A DNA stretch of 64,000 nt from Hymenobacter caeli (GTDB taxonomy: Bacteria; Bacteroidota; Bacteroidia; Cytophagales; Hymenobacteraceae): contig NZ_JABSNP010000012.1 of NCBI RefSeq assembly GCF_013294115.1, forward strand, positions 62,001 to 126,000. The letters run 5' to 3'. A model generated the notes under the pieces. It made no database searches and was not told the DNA's origin. It saw nothing but the letters and a program-made list of their open reading frames with translations. Made by a program: the position numbers and the translations under genes. Every line of letters begins with the position of its first letter. The first letter of the stretch is position 1. This document shows, piece by piece, positions 42,944-51,151 of the stretch.

Positions 42944-43549
42944 TTAATCATGGAAGGATTTTTCGCCGGCTGGCACGGCCACGCTCAAGCGGTTTTCGGG
43001 CGGCGGCACGGGGCAACTGTAGCCGTTGGTGTAGGCGCAGTAAGGATTGTACACCTGATTGAAATCCAGCACGACGGTAGTGGCCCCCTCGGCGGGCACG
43101 GCGGCGTCGAGGTAGCGGCCGCCGCCGTAGGTTTCGCGGCCGTTGCTGGCGTCGGTGAAGGGCACGAACAGGGTGGAATCGGTGGTTTTGCGGAACAGGG
43201 TAAGCTGCTGGCGCTGGCCGTTCAGCTCGAAAGTGGCCCGGCCCCAGGGCGTGTAGGGCTCAGCGCGGCGGTCGGTCATCTGCATCGCCACCGGGGCCAG
43301 GCGGGCCAGGGGCGCGTACTGGGCCGTGACGAGGTACTTCTTATCGGGCGCGAAGTAGTTCAGGCTGTCGAATTGCGGGCGTTGCGCCTCGGTCAGCGGC
43401 GACTCGTTGCCGCCTCGGAAGGCGCTGTTCTTGGCCTTCCGCGCCGCTTGCACTCGGGCAAAATACGGGTCGGGGCCCTGGGCAATGTCCAGCACCGAGA
43501 AACCTACGACGGCCACCGCGCCGCCAATAATCAAGAGCTTGGTTTTCAT
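42944..43549 (-). CDS. DUF1684-family protein
   Basis: A 201-residue protein with an N-terminal hydrophobic anchor (KTKLLIIGGAVAVVGFSVLD). The DUF1684 core includes KNSAFRGGNESPLTEAQRPQ, TPWGRATFELNGQRQQLTLF, then FTDASNGRETYGGGRYLDAA and NPYCAYTNGYSCPVPPPENR. The family function is unknown. The open frame continues upstream but the ATG at 43549 begins the membrane segment. Confidence 0.88.
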   Translation of the reverse strand: MKTKLLIIGGAVAVVGFSVLDIAQGPDPYFARVQAARKAKNSAFRGGNESPLTEAQRPQFDSLNYFAPDKKYLVTAQYAPLARLAPVAMQMTDRRAEPYTPWGRATFELNGQRQQLTLFRKTTDSTLFVPFTDASNGRETYGGGRYLDAAVPAEGATTVVLDFNQVYNPYCAYTNGYSCPVPPPENRLSVAVPAGEKSFHD

Positions 43550-43657
43550 GAAACAGGCGCCAGGTTCGCACAGCGCGAACAAAAACAAAAAGGATTTCCC
43601 TTGGGTAGGGCCTTCAGGAAAGCGCCTTCTCCTTCCGTTCGCGCAGTGCAAAATTAC

Positions 43658-44395
43658 TCACAGCACGCCCTCGTCGGCGAAGCTGTAGTAGCCGCGGTCG
43701 GTGTAAATGAGGTGGTCGAGGACGGGCAAATCGAGGAAATCGCCGGCCTGGCGCAGCTTTTTGGTGAGGGCCAGGTCGGCGGCGCTGGGCTGGCGGTTGC
43801 CGCTGGGGTGGTTGTGCACCAGGATGAGGCTGCTGGCCAGCTGCTCCAGGGCCTCCTTGAAAATCATTTTCGGGTCGGCCACGGTGCCGGCCACGCCGCC
43901 CTGGCTCACGGCCACCTTGCGCATCACCACGTTGGCGCGGTTCAGCAAAATCACCCAGAATTCCTCGTGCGGCAGGTCCATCAGGTTGGGGCGCACGAGG
44001 TTGTAAATGTCGCGCGAGCAGGTGATGGTGGTGCGGGCGGGCGCGTCGGCCTCCTTGCGGCGGCGGCCCAGCTCCAGCGCGGCCACCACGGCAATGGCCT
44101 TGGCCTCGCCGATGCCGGGGTGGCGGCAGAGCTGCTTCACGCCCTGGCGGGCCAACTCGTTGAGGTCGTGGCCCACGCCTTGCAGCATGAGCTTGGCCAC
44201 GTCCACGGCCGAAAGCTTAACGGTGCCCGACCCTATCAAGATGGCAATCAGCTCGGCATCGGACAGCGCGGCGCGGCCCTTGGCCATGAGCTTCTCGCGG
44301 GGGCGGTCTTCCTCGGCCCAGCTTTTGATGCCCAGGGCCGCCGGCGCGGCGTAGGCCGGGGCTGATTCTTCGGCCAGATTATCAGTCATATCCAT
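43658..44395 (-). CDS. radC: DNA repair protein RadC (JAB-domain)
   Basis: A 245-residue RadC-family protein. N-terminal IKSWAEEDRPREKLMAKGRA and LSDAELIAILIGSGT, helix-hairpin-helix LCRHPGIGEAKAIAVVAALE, and JAB metal-binding SLILVHNHPSGNRQPSAADL. The historical link to DNA repair is not proven; JAB domains often act as metallo-isopeptidases or nucleases. The start could be either of two methionines, at 44395 or 44389. Confidence 0.95.
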   Translation of the reverse strand: MDMTDNLAEESAPAYAAPAALGIKSWAEEDRPREKLMAKGRAALSDAELIAILIGSGTVKLSAVDVAKLMLQGVGHDLNELARQGVKQLCRHPGIGEAKAIAVVAALELGRRRKEADAPARTTITCSRDIYNLVRPNLMDLPHEEFWVILLNRANVVMRKVAVSQGGVAGTVADPKMIFKEALEQLASSLILVHNHPSGNRQPSAADLALTKKLRQAGDFLDLPVLDHLIYTDRGYYSFADEGVL

Positions 44396-44497
44396 CGTAC
44401 ACGGCGTTATTTCAGAGCCGAAATTTAGCCCTTGGCCAAGCAAAAGCGGCCGGTTTACGTTTAGGAGGCCGGCGCACTTGCCGCGCCGCCCGTATTT

Positions 44498-45736
44498 ATG
44501 CGCAACCCCACCATTTTGCTGCTTGTATTGGCCACGGTGCTCCTGGCCGAGTGGTACGGCTACCAGGCCACCCGCACCCTCACCCAACACCTCGACGAGG
44601 GGCCCCGGCGCGCGTGGGCCTGGGGCTACTGGCTGCTCACGGCGGCCGTGTGGGGTCTGGCCCTGTGGGCGGGGCCCACCCGGCAATCGGGCAACGCCCT
44701 GCTCAAAAGCCGCCTCCTCAGCCTGTTGCTGCTGGTGCTCGTCACCAAGCTGGTGGTGCTGCTCCCGCTGCTGCTCGAAGACCTGACGCGGCTGGGCCGC
44801 TGGGCCCTGAGCGCCGCCACGCGGCCGGCCGGGGCGGCGGGCGACGCGGTTTCGCGCAGCGAGTTTTTGGCCAAGGTGGCGCTGGGGCTGGGCGCCGTGC
44901 CGTTCGTGGCGCTGCTGTGGGGCGTGGTACGCGGGGCCACCGACTACCAGGTGCGCCGCGTGGTGCTGAAGTACCCGAACCTGCCGCCGGCCTTCGACGG
45001 CTTCAAAGTGCTGCAAATCTCGGACTTGCACACGGGCAGCTTCACCTCCACCGAGCCGCTGCAACGGGCCGTGCGCTTCATCAACGCCCAGAAAGCCGAC
45101 CTGATTCTGATGACCGGCGACCTGGTGAACAACGTGGCCACCGAGGTCGAGCCCCACATTCCGGCCCTGGCGGGCATCCGGTCGGAGTTGCCCATTTTTT
45201 CCAGCCTCGGCAACCACGACTACGGCGACTACGTGCCATGGGGAAGCCCCGCCGCCAAGCGCGCCAACCTGGAGCGCCTGATGCAGAACCACGCCAAAAT
45301 CGGCTGGACGCTGCTCAACGACACCAGCCACACCATTGCGCGCGGGGGTGACAAAATTGCCGTGCTGGGCGTGCAAAACTGGAGCAGCCACGCCAACTTC
45401 CCCAAGCACGGCAACTTGCCGCAGGCCCACGCGGCCAGCGGCGACGCGCCGTTCAAAATCCTGCTCTCGCACGACCCTTCGCACTGGGAAGCGCAGGTAC
45501 TGAACTACCCGGACATCGACTTGACGCTCAGCGGCCACACCCACGGCATGCAGTTTGGGGTAAACCTGCCGTTTTTCAAGTGGAGCCCCGTGCAGTACAG
45601 CTACAAGCAGTGGGCCGGCCTCTACGAACAGGGCCGCCAGAAGCTGTACGTGAACGTGGGCCTGGGCTTCCTCGGCTACCCCGGCCGGGTGGGGTTCCTG
45701 CCCGAAATCACGGTGTTTGAGCTGCAACGGGCGTAG
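44498..45736 (+). CDS. Membrane-anchored metallophosphoesterase
   Basis: A 412-residue protein with several N-terminal membrane segments in residues 1-150 and a calcineurin-like phosphoesterase domain in the rest. The metal-binding motifs are complete: FKVLQISDLHTG, ILMTGDLVNN, SSLGNHDYGDY, and LSGHTHGMQFG. This plan is typical of YaeI/YkoQ-like phosphoesterases. The substrate is unknown. Confidence 0.92.
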   Translation: MRNPTILLLVLATVLLAEWYGYQATRTLTQHLDEGPRRAWAWGYWLLTAAVWGLALWAGPTRQSGNALLKSRLLSLLLLVLVTKLVVLLPLLLEDLTRLGRWALSAATRPAGAAGDAVSRSEFLAKVALGLGAVPFVALLWGVVRGATDYQVRRVVLKYPNLPPAFDGFKVLQISDLHTGSFTSTEPLQRAVRFINAQKADLILMTGDLVNNVATEVEPHIPALAGIRSELPIFSSLGNHDYGDYVPWGSPAAKRANLERLMQNHAKIGWTLLNDTSHTIARGGDKIAVLGVQNWSSHANFPKHGNLPQAHAASGDAPFKILLSHDPSHWEAQVLNYPDIDLTLSGHTHGMQFGVNLPFFKWSPVQYSYKQWAGLYEQGRQKLYVNVGLGFLGYPGRVGFLPEITVFELQRA

Positions 45737-45821
45737 GGGCCGGGTCGCTTAACTCTGCTTTGACGGGACCTGTATAGCGAACGACGCACCCGTTTAATCC
45801 CTTCCCCCACTCCCAGCTACC

Positions 45822-46526
45822 ATGAAAAACTACCTGTTTTTAGTCGCCGGTACGGCCCTTTCACTGGCTTCCTGCTCGCAAATAAAAAAGACGGACACCA
45901 CGACCACCACGGGCACGCCCGGCGACTCGACGGCCATGAAGTCCACGATGACATCCAACACGATGTACACCGACGAGGCGTACAAAACCCGCTCGCAGCG
46001 GATTGCCGACAAGTACGCGGCCGACATGAAGGTGACCGACCCGGCCATGCGCGAAAAAATTCGCACGGCCTACTATAACCGCTCCAAGCGCCTCGGCGAG
46101 CTGCACACCAAATACGCTACGGACACCACCGGCCAATCCGCCGCCACCCGCGAGGCCATGACGGCCACCGATACCGAGTTTAAAAGTATTTACACCGACC
46201 CGGCGCAGTATAAATCGTACGAGTCGAGCCGCACGAACTACGATGAGACCAACTACATGAGCAACGACGCCGGGGCCTCGTCGGACCTGCCAGCCGACAC
46301 GTCGGGGGCCAATATCAGCAACAGCACCAACCGCGACAAAAGCAGCGGCAGCGGCAGCGCCATGAGCGGCAGCACGTCCGACAATGCCATGAGCAGCTCG
46401 ACGAATGCCGCCAGCGGCACCGTTGGCAAGTCGAAAACCAAGCTCACCGACGGCACCAAAATCAAGGTGAAGCCCGACGGCCAAGTAAAAATAAAAGACG
46501 GCGACGGCTCCAAAATGAAGCAATAA
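45822..46526 (+). CDS. Low-complexity Thr/Ser-rich lipoprotein
   Basis: A 234-residue lipoprotein; lipobox LASC with Cys at residue 18. Its mature part is dominated by Thr, Ser, Asp and Lys (TDTTTTTGTPGDSTAMKSTM), with a helical middle (KIRTAYYNRSKRLGELHTKY) and a Ser/Gly-rich linker. The tail TKLTDGTKIKVKPDGQVKIK looks like a small repeated Lys/Asp beta module. No known family. Confidence 0.72.
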   Translation: MKNYLFLVAGTALSLASCSQIKKTDTTTTTGTPGDSTAMKSTMTSNTMYTDEAYKTRSQRIADKYAADMKVTDPAMREKIRTAYYNRSKRLGELHTKYATDTTGQSAATREAMTATDTEFKSIYTDPAQYKSYESSRTNYDETNYMSNDAGASSDLPADTSGANISNSTNRDKSSGSGSAMSGSTSDNAMSSSTNAASGTVGKSKTKLTDGTKIKVKPDGQVKIKDGDGSKMKQ

Positions 46527-46568
46527 GCCGGGCGGTTGGCCGGGCGTTCCGGTCCGTTGGTCTACTAC

Positions 46569-46597
46569 AGCCCGCGCCTGCAACGGCGCGGGCTTTT
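46569..46597. terminator. Terminator after the Thr/Ser-rich lipoprotein
   Basis: AGCCCGCGCC pairs with GGCGCGGGCT around TGCAAC, followed by T residues. Confidence 0.85.
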
Positions 46598-46649
46598 CTT
46601 TGCTCTTTGGTAAGCCCGCCGGACGGTTTTTGGCGTTTATAGTTTCTGC

Positions 46650-47321
46650 ATGACGTTGCGATTTTTTGGATGCACGCGCCGCGGCTGGCCTTGGGTGCTG
46701 GCGCTGCTGGCCGGGCTGGCCCTGCCGGCCCGGGCCCAGCAAGTGCGCGTGAGCGGCACCATCGCGGCGTTCGATTCGCGCGAGCCCATTCCAGGGGCCA
46801 CTGTGCGGGTGCAGCGCACCCGGCGCGGCCTGGCGGCGGGGCTCAAGGGCGAGTTTGAGATTGACGTGCTCAACACCGATACGCTGCTGTTCCGGGCCGT
46901 GGGCTTCAAGCCACGGCAGCTGCCGCTGGGCGGCATGGGCCTCTCGCAGCTCGTCATTCAGGTGCAGCTCCAGCGCGACAGCGTGCGCCTGGGCGAGGTG
47001 CGCGTGAACGGCGACCGCCCCGACCGGGCCATGATTAACCGGGCGCTGCGCAACATGAAGCGGCCCGTGCCCCCGGTGGTGAGCGGGGCCAAGCGCCCGC
47101 CCAAGCCCAAACCCCTGTTCCCCGTCGATTCGAGTGCCCCCAAGGCCCCCGTGCCTACCCTCGAAAGCCCCGTGAGCCTGCTTTACGAACAGTTTTCGCG
47201 CGAGGGCAAGCAGCGCCGCAAAGTGAAAGAGCTGGAAGCTGCCGACAAGGCCGAGAAGGAGCGCCAGGCCCGCGCCAAGTACAACAAGGCCTTTAAAGAC
47301 AACCGCGGCTACGAGCCGTAG
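46650..47321 (+). CDS. Exported carboxypeptidase-like regulatory-domain protein
   Basis: A 223-residue protein with a signal peptide ending at ALPARAQ and a CarboxypepD_reg-like beta domain (VRVSGTIAAFDSREPIPGAT then FRAVGFKPRQLPLG). The remaining half is rich in Lys, Pro and Glu. Such proteins occur near TonB-dependent systems in Bacteroidota, but no receptor gene is adjacent. Confidence 0.82.
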   Translation: MTLRFFGCTRRGWPWVLALLAGLALPARAQQVRVSGTIAAFDSREPIPGATVRVQRTRRGLAAGLKGEFEIDVLNTDTLLFRAVGFKPRQLPLGGMGLSQLVIQVQLQRDSVRLGEVRVNGDRPDRAMINRALRNMKRPVPPVVSGAKRPPKPKPLFPVDSSAPKAPVPTLESPVSLLYEQFSREGKQRRKVKELEAADKAEKERQARAKYNKAFKDNRGYEP

Positions 47322-47366
47322 GGCCCCCGGGCCAACCCCGGCCGGCCGGGCGCGTAAGCACTGGGT

Positions 47367-48353
47367 ATGAAAATCGGTTATCCCTGCGTGAACGAGGCCA
47401 TGGATTGTAGCGCGGCCAACACCTTCCGCCTGGCCTCGTACTCGGACGAGCGCCTGGTGGCGGCCGTGGCGGCCAACCTGGCCTGCCTGCGCCGCCTGCT
47501 CGAATGGAACGTGGCCCAGGGCCTGCTGTTCTTCCGCATGGGCTCGGGCATCGTTCCTTTCGGCTCGCACCCCGTCAACACTTTCCCTTGGCAAACCCGT
47601 TTCGGGTCCGAATTCCGGGCCCTGGGGCAGTACATCAAAGCCCACGGCTTGCGCGTGAGTTTTCACCCCGACCAGTTCGTGGTGCTGAACTCGCCCGACG
47701 CCCACATCGTGCGGCGTAGCGTAGAAGAGCTGGTGTACCAAGGCTCAATGCTGGACCTGATGGAGTTGGATGGCACCGCGAAGCTGCAAATTCACGTGGG
47801 GGGCCTGTACGGCGACCGAGAACTGGCTCTGAGCCGGTTTGCAGCGGTATACGCCACGCTGCCGGCCGCCGTGCGGGCCCGGGTAGTGGTGGAAAACGAC
47901 GACCGGCTGTTCAGCCTGCGCGACTGCCTGGCGCTGCACCAGCAAACCGGCGTGCCCATCCTGTTCGACAATTTCCACCACGAATGCCTAAACCACGGCG
48001 AGCCCATGGCCGACGCCCTGCGCTTAGCCGCCGCCACCTGGCACCCCACCGCCGACGGCGTGCCCATGATGGACTACAGTTCGCAGGCCCCAGCCGAGCG
48101 CAAGGGCAAGCACACGGTGTCGCTGGCCGAGGAGCTGTTCCGCGGCTTCCTGGCCGAATTGCACGGGCTGGATTTCGACCTGATGCTTGAAATTAAGGAC
48201 AAAGAAGCCAGCGCGCTGCGGGCGCTGGCCATTCTGCGCGAAACCGGCCTGGCCGGCCCCGCCCCCACGGGCCCCGTGCCGCCCCTGGCCCTGCCGCCCG
48301 CCCCCGGGGCCCCGCCCAAAGGCAAGCGCCAAAAAAATTCCCACGCCGCGTAG
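47367..48353 (+). CDS. uvsE: UV DNA-damage endonuclease UvsE
   Basis: A TIM-barrel nuclease that nicks DNA 5' to UV lesions. The 328-residue protein begins with MKIGYPCVNEAMDCSAANTF, then FRMGSGIVPFGSHP, LRVSFHPDQFVVLNSPD, RVVVENDDRLFSLRDCLAL and FDNFHHECLNHGEP, all carrying metal-binding residues of the family. The C-terminal 40 residues are Pro/Ala-rich with a basic end. Confidence 0.95.
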   Translation: MKIGYPCVNEAMDCSAANTFRLASYSDERLVAAVAANLACLRRLLEWNVAQGLLFFRMGSGIVPFGSHPVNTFPWQTRFGSEFRALGQYIKAHGLRVSFHPDQFVVLNSPDAHIVRRSVEELVYQGSMLDLMELDGTAKLQIHVGGLYGDRELALSRFAAVYATLPAAVRARVVVENDDRLFSLRDCLALHQQTGVPILFDNFHHECLNHGEPMADALRLAAATWHPTADGVPMMDYSSQAPAERKGKHTVSLAEELFRGFLAELHGLDFDLMLEIKDKEASALRALAILRETGLAGPAPTGPVPPLALPPAPGAPPKGKRQKNSHAA

Positions 48354-48389
48354 CGGCCAACCATTACTTCTCTAAACCCTTCTCTTCTC

Positions 48390-48743
48390 ATGCCCTCCGA
48401 CCACCTCAACGCCACCGTCAGCGCCCTCAAAAACGGCCTCACCAGCCTGCCCCTGGGCTCGGCCATGGACAACACCGAAACCTGGCAGCAGCAATTTTTG
48501 CAGAGCGGCCAGCCCGGCCTGCAAGACATTGCCCGCGAAATCGGCAACCTGCAATCGTTGCTCACCAGCGGCGCGCTCAATACGGCCGCCATCGCCGGCT
48601 CGCTGAGCATGCTCGGCGACCAAACCGGTGAGGCCGCTGCCGGGGCTCCCGCCGAATTTAAGAAACCCCTTACCGAACTGGCCGACCTGCTGCGCCGCCA
48701 CGGCAGCGACTTACAGGCCCACGCCGAGCGCACGGGCGAATAA
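48390..48743 (+). CDS. Hypothetical helical protein
   Basis: A 117-residue soluble protein, probably all-alpha. Segments such as SALKNGLTSLPLGSAMDNTE and QDIAREIGNLQSLLTSGALN have helical periodicity. No family recognised. It follows uvsE by 36 bp on the same strand and may be cotranscribed. A strong terminator lies after it. Confidence 0.7.
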   Translation: MPSDHLNATVSALKNGLTSLPLGSAMDNTETWQQQFLQSGQPGLQDIAREIGNLQSLLTSGALNTAAIAGSLSMLGDQTGEAAAGAPAEFKKPLTELADLLRRHGSDLQAHAERTGE

Positions 48744-48748
48744 TATTT

Positions 48749-48806
48749 CGGCCCGAACGGCCCGCCCCCCCGTAACTGCTACGAGGGGGCCGGGCCGTTC
48801 GGGCCG
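48749..48806. terminator. Strong terminator with 16-bp perfect stem
   Basis: CGGCCCGAACGGCCCG at 48749-48764 pairs with CGGGCCGTTCGGGCCG at 48791-48806. It follows the hypothetical helical protein. Confidence 0.82.
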
Positions 48807-48928
48807 ATTAGGTTGGACTACGACTAAATGACCCTGCAAAATCTAACGGGTCAGCGTCTACCGGTCAGTAAATCAGTTGGCAGCTAACAAGAGAGCCAAT
48901 TAATAAATGACCGTCAACAACCAGCGAC

Positions 48929-49306
48929 TTAATACGGCGTTTTGCTGCTGCGGCTGCTCGGGTCCCGGCTTGGCACTATGTCCGTCGATTCGCGGCGCGG
49001 CTGCTCCCGAATCAGAGGCTGCTCGCGCACGTCGGGCACAGCGGTAGGCGAACCCTCGGGCGACGCGGGCACGAAGCCCGTTTCCGGGTCGAGGCGCGAA
49101 GGCTGGGCGTCGCGGTTGGTGAGTGTACGCTGCACCTCCGGCGGCCCCTGAATGGTGCTTTGGTTGAGGCCCGGGTTGGCGGGCGGCACCGTGGTTTGGC
49201 CCTGGTTACCGGCCCGCACGGGGGCAGTGGGGTCGAGGGGCACAGTTTGGGCCTGTGCCACTGCCGCGGTTAGCAACAAGCTCGCGGCGAGTAAGATGGC
49301 TTTCAT
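48929..49306 (-). CDS. Small exported Pro/Thr-rich protein
   Basis: A 125-residue protein with a signal peptide ending at AVAQAQ. The mature part has no folded domain and is rich in Pro, Thr, Arg and Ser (GPPEVQRTLTNRDAQPSRLD, then RESTDIVPSRDPSSRSSKTP). Function unknown. Confidence 0.7.
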   Translation of the reverse strand: MKAILLAASLLLTAAVAQAQTVPLDPTAPVRAGNQGQTTVPPANPGLNQSTIQGPPEVQRTLTNRDAQPSRLDPETGFVPASPEGSPTAVPDVREQPLIREQPRRESTDIVPSRDPSSRSSKTPY

Positions 49307-49336
49307 GGCGGGAATGGAATAAGTATTTTAAAGCAA

Positions 49337-49371
49337 AATGACGGCTGCTTCTAAGCGAAACAGCCGTCATT
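49337..49371. terminator. Terminator after the Thr/Gly/Met repeat gene
   Basis: AATGACGGCTG pairs perfectly with CAGCCGTCATT across a 13-base loop. Confidence 0.82.
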
Positions 49372-49401
49372 CAAGCATTTGGCCTCGCGGCCAAGGCAGC
49401 T

Positions 49402-49746
49402 TTAGTTCATCGGGGTTGTCGTCGTGCTCGACTTCATTTTGCCCTTACCGTTGCGCTTCATGCCTTTGGACTTGGTGCCCGTCGACATTTTGTCGGCACC
49501 CATCGTACCCGACTGGTCGCTCATGGTGCCCGTGCCCATCGTGCCGGTGGCCGGCATGGTGCCCATCGTGCCGGTAGTGGTGCCCGTGCCCATCGTGCCG
49601 GTGGCCGGCGTGGTGCCCATTGTGCCGGTAGTGGTGCCCGTGCCCGTCGTGCCCGGAGTCGTTGTACCCGGAGTGGTTTGGGCCATCGATACGCTGGTGA
49701 TGCCAACGGTCAACAAAGCAGCGAGGAAGATTTTGGAAGTTTTCAT
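49402..49746 (-). CDS. Exported Thr/Gly/Met repeat protein
   Basis: A 114-residue protein with a clear signal peptide ending at SVSMAQ. The mature part consists mainly of repeats of the type GTTTGTMGTTPATGTMG, followed by a basic stretch with SKGMKRNGKGKMK and a Thr-rich end. No fold is expected. The ATG at 49746 gives the correct signal sequence; the open frame continues into AT-rich non-coding sequence. Confidence 0.7.
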   Translation of the reverse strand: MKTSKIFLAALLTVGITSVSMAQTTPGTTTPGTTGTGTTTGTMGTTPATGTMGTGTTTGTMGTMPATGTMGTGTMSDQSGTMGADKMSTGTKSKGMKRNGKGKMKSSTTTTPMN

Positions 49747-50344
49747 GGTAATCGAATTATGGTTGGAAATGGAGTGGAAGTGGTTCAAGATGGGGCCGTT
49801 TTTCCACGGCAGGCTGCTATACGCAAAACTCAAAGCAAGGGTTATAAATTTTCTAATTATTGTAGTATTAAATATCATAAGCTCAACCCTGACAATTTCG
49901 ATTTTGCAAAATTTAATCGCTATTAATAAACCATTAGCTAAAAATTAAAATACTAATCATACTAATCAAAATACATAATTAATAATCGGCTGAATGACCG
50001 TTATCCAGCTCCTGCAATTCAATCAGGATAAAAAAGTATTTTTTGCAGCAAAATACTTTTGTACTTATTCGATACAATTGATATCCGAAACAAATTAAAT
50101 TCGGGCGGTATCGAATTAATCTGATTAACTAATCACCAAACAGATGTCACATTATTATTGATTTTTATTTCTAGGAAGCTTAAAATACCTCTCAGCGGGC
50201 AAATAAATGGCCTTCGCTAATTTTAATAAATAAAAAAATGCGATTTATCCTAGTCACAATTCGACGGGAAGCGTCTTTTGCATTCTTCAAAAAAATCAAT
50301 ATTTTTGATTTATTCTTGCTCGCCCCACCTAATTGCCCGCATCC
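49747..50344. other. AT-rich intergenic region, 598 bp
   Basis: No gene is seen. The composition is far more AT-rich than the genome average. It contains a perfect 11-bp inverted repeat at 50032-50060 and a plus-strand TACTTTTG box at 50054-50061. It probably carries the promoters of the divergent small secreted-protein genes. Confidence 0.6.
50032..50060. promoter_or_regulatory. Inverted repeat AAAAGTATTTT/AAAATACTTTT overlapping a -7 box
   Basis: The 11-bp arms are separated by 7 bases, and TACTTTTG at 50054-50061 fits the -7 consensus on the plus strand. This may be an operator over a promoter. Confidence 0.4.
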
Positions 50345-50671
50345 ATGAAACTTGCTCTACCCCTGCAAAACGTAGCGTTTATATTACTGCTGTTGGCCAC
50401 CCGCGGGCCCGCAAATGCCGTGGCCGCCGCCCCCCCCGTGGTGCGGGCGGCCGCTACGCTTACGGCCTTCGACGAAGGCAAAGCCGATGGCAACGCCTAC
50501 CGGATTTCTGTGCAGCGCGACCCCAACGGCATTGGCTTGATTGCCCAGCAAATACAGGCGGCCCAGAGCGCCGCTACCGCCAACCCGGCGGCCGCGCTGT
50601 ATTTTCAGGGCTACGTGGTGGGCCTGGAGCCCAGCCATGAGTTGACTACCTTGCTGTCTCCCCGCCCGTAG
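50345..50671 (+). CDS. Small exported protein
   Basis: A 108-residue protein with a signal peptide (KLALPLQNVAFILLLLATRG). The mature part has a single helical region (GIGLIAQQIQAAQSAATANP). No family recognised. Its long AT-rich upstream region contains the inverted repeat and the -7 box noted separately. Confidence 0.6.
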   Translation: MKLALPLQNVAFILLLLATRGPANAVAAAPPVVRAAATLTAFDEGKADGNAYRISVQRDPNGIGLIAQQIQAAQSAATANPAAALYFQGYVVGLEPSHELTTLLSPRP

Positions 50672-50685
50672 TCGGGCACTAAGGC

Positions 50686-51036
50686 CTAGTGGGTGCGGGT
50701 GTTGGCGGGCGAGGGCCGGCTTTTGCCGGGGTTTGGCTGGGCCCCGGTTTTTCCCACAAACGGCGCGCTCTTATCGGCGGGCCCAATGGAAGCCGAGTCG
50801 GCCGCGGCGGCGGCTTGCTCGGTTGGATTCAGCGGAACAGCAGTGGTTTGGGCCGGCGCGTTCAGGGCCTCGTTGCTGGGACGGGGGCCCGACGGCGTAC
50901 CGGGGGCTCCTTCGAGCGGTTGCCCAGGGGCGGGGGCAGTTGCCGTAGTAGGCTGGCGGGCGGGCTCGTTGCACGCGCCAAGCAGCACGCTGGCCAGGCC
51001 CAGGAGCCCGGCAGTGGTTGGCCGCAGTATTTTCAT
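50686..51036 (-). CDS. Small Pro/Ala-rich lipoprotein
   Basis: A 116-residue lipoprotein; lipobox LGAC with Cys at residue 22. The mature part is low complexity with many Pro, Ala, Thr and Gly (TAPAPGQPLEGAPGTPSGPR). Function unknown. It is convergent with the small exported protein gene, with 14 bp between stops. Confidence 0.68.
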   Translation of the reverse strand: MKILRPTTAGLLGLASVLLGACNEPARQPTTATAPAPGQPLEGAPGTPSGPRPSNEALNAPAQTTAVPLNPTEQAAAAADSASIGPADKSAPFVGKTGAQPNPGKSRPSPANTRTH

Positions 51037-51151
51037 GGGGTTGCTGATGACGCGAAAAATTACTGCTTCAACGCATTCATCGGCCAGAGGTTAGCCCCGC
51101 TCACCGCCCAGAGCCTAACCAAACGGTATTGTCCGGGCCGGCTCGGCGACC

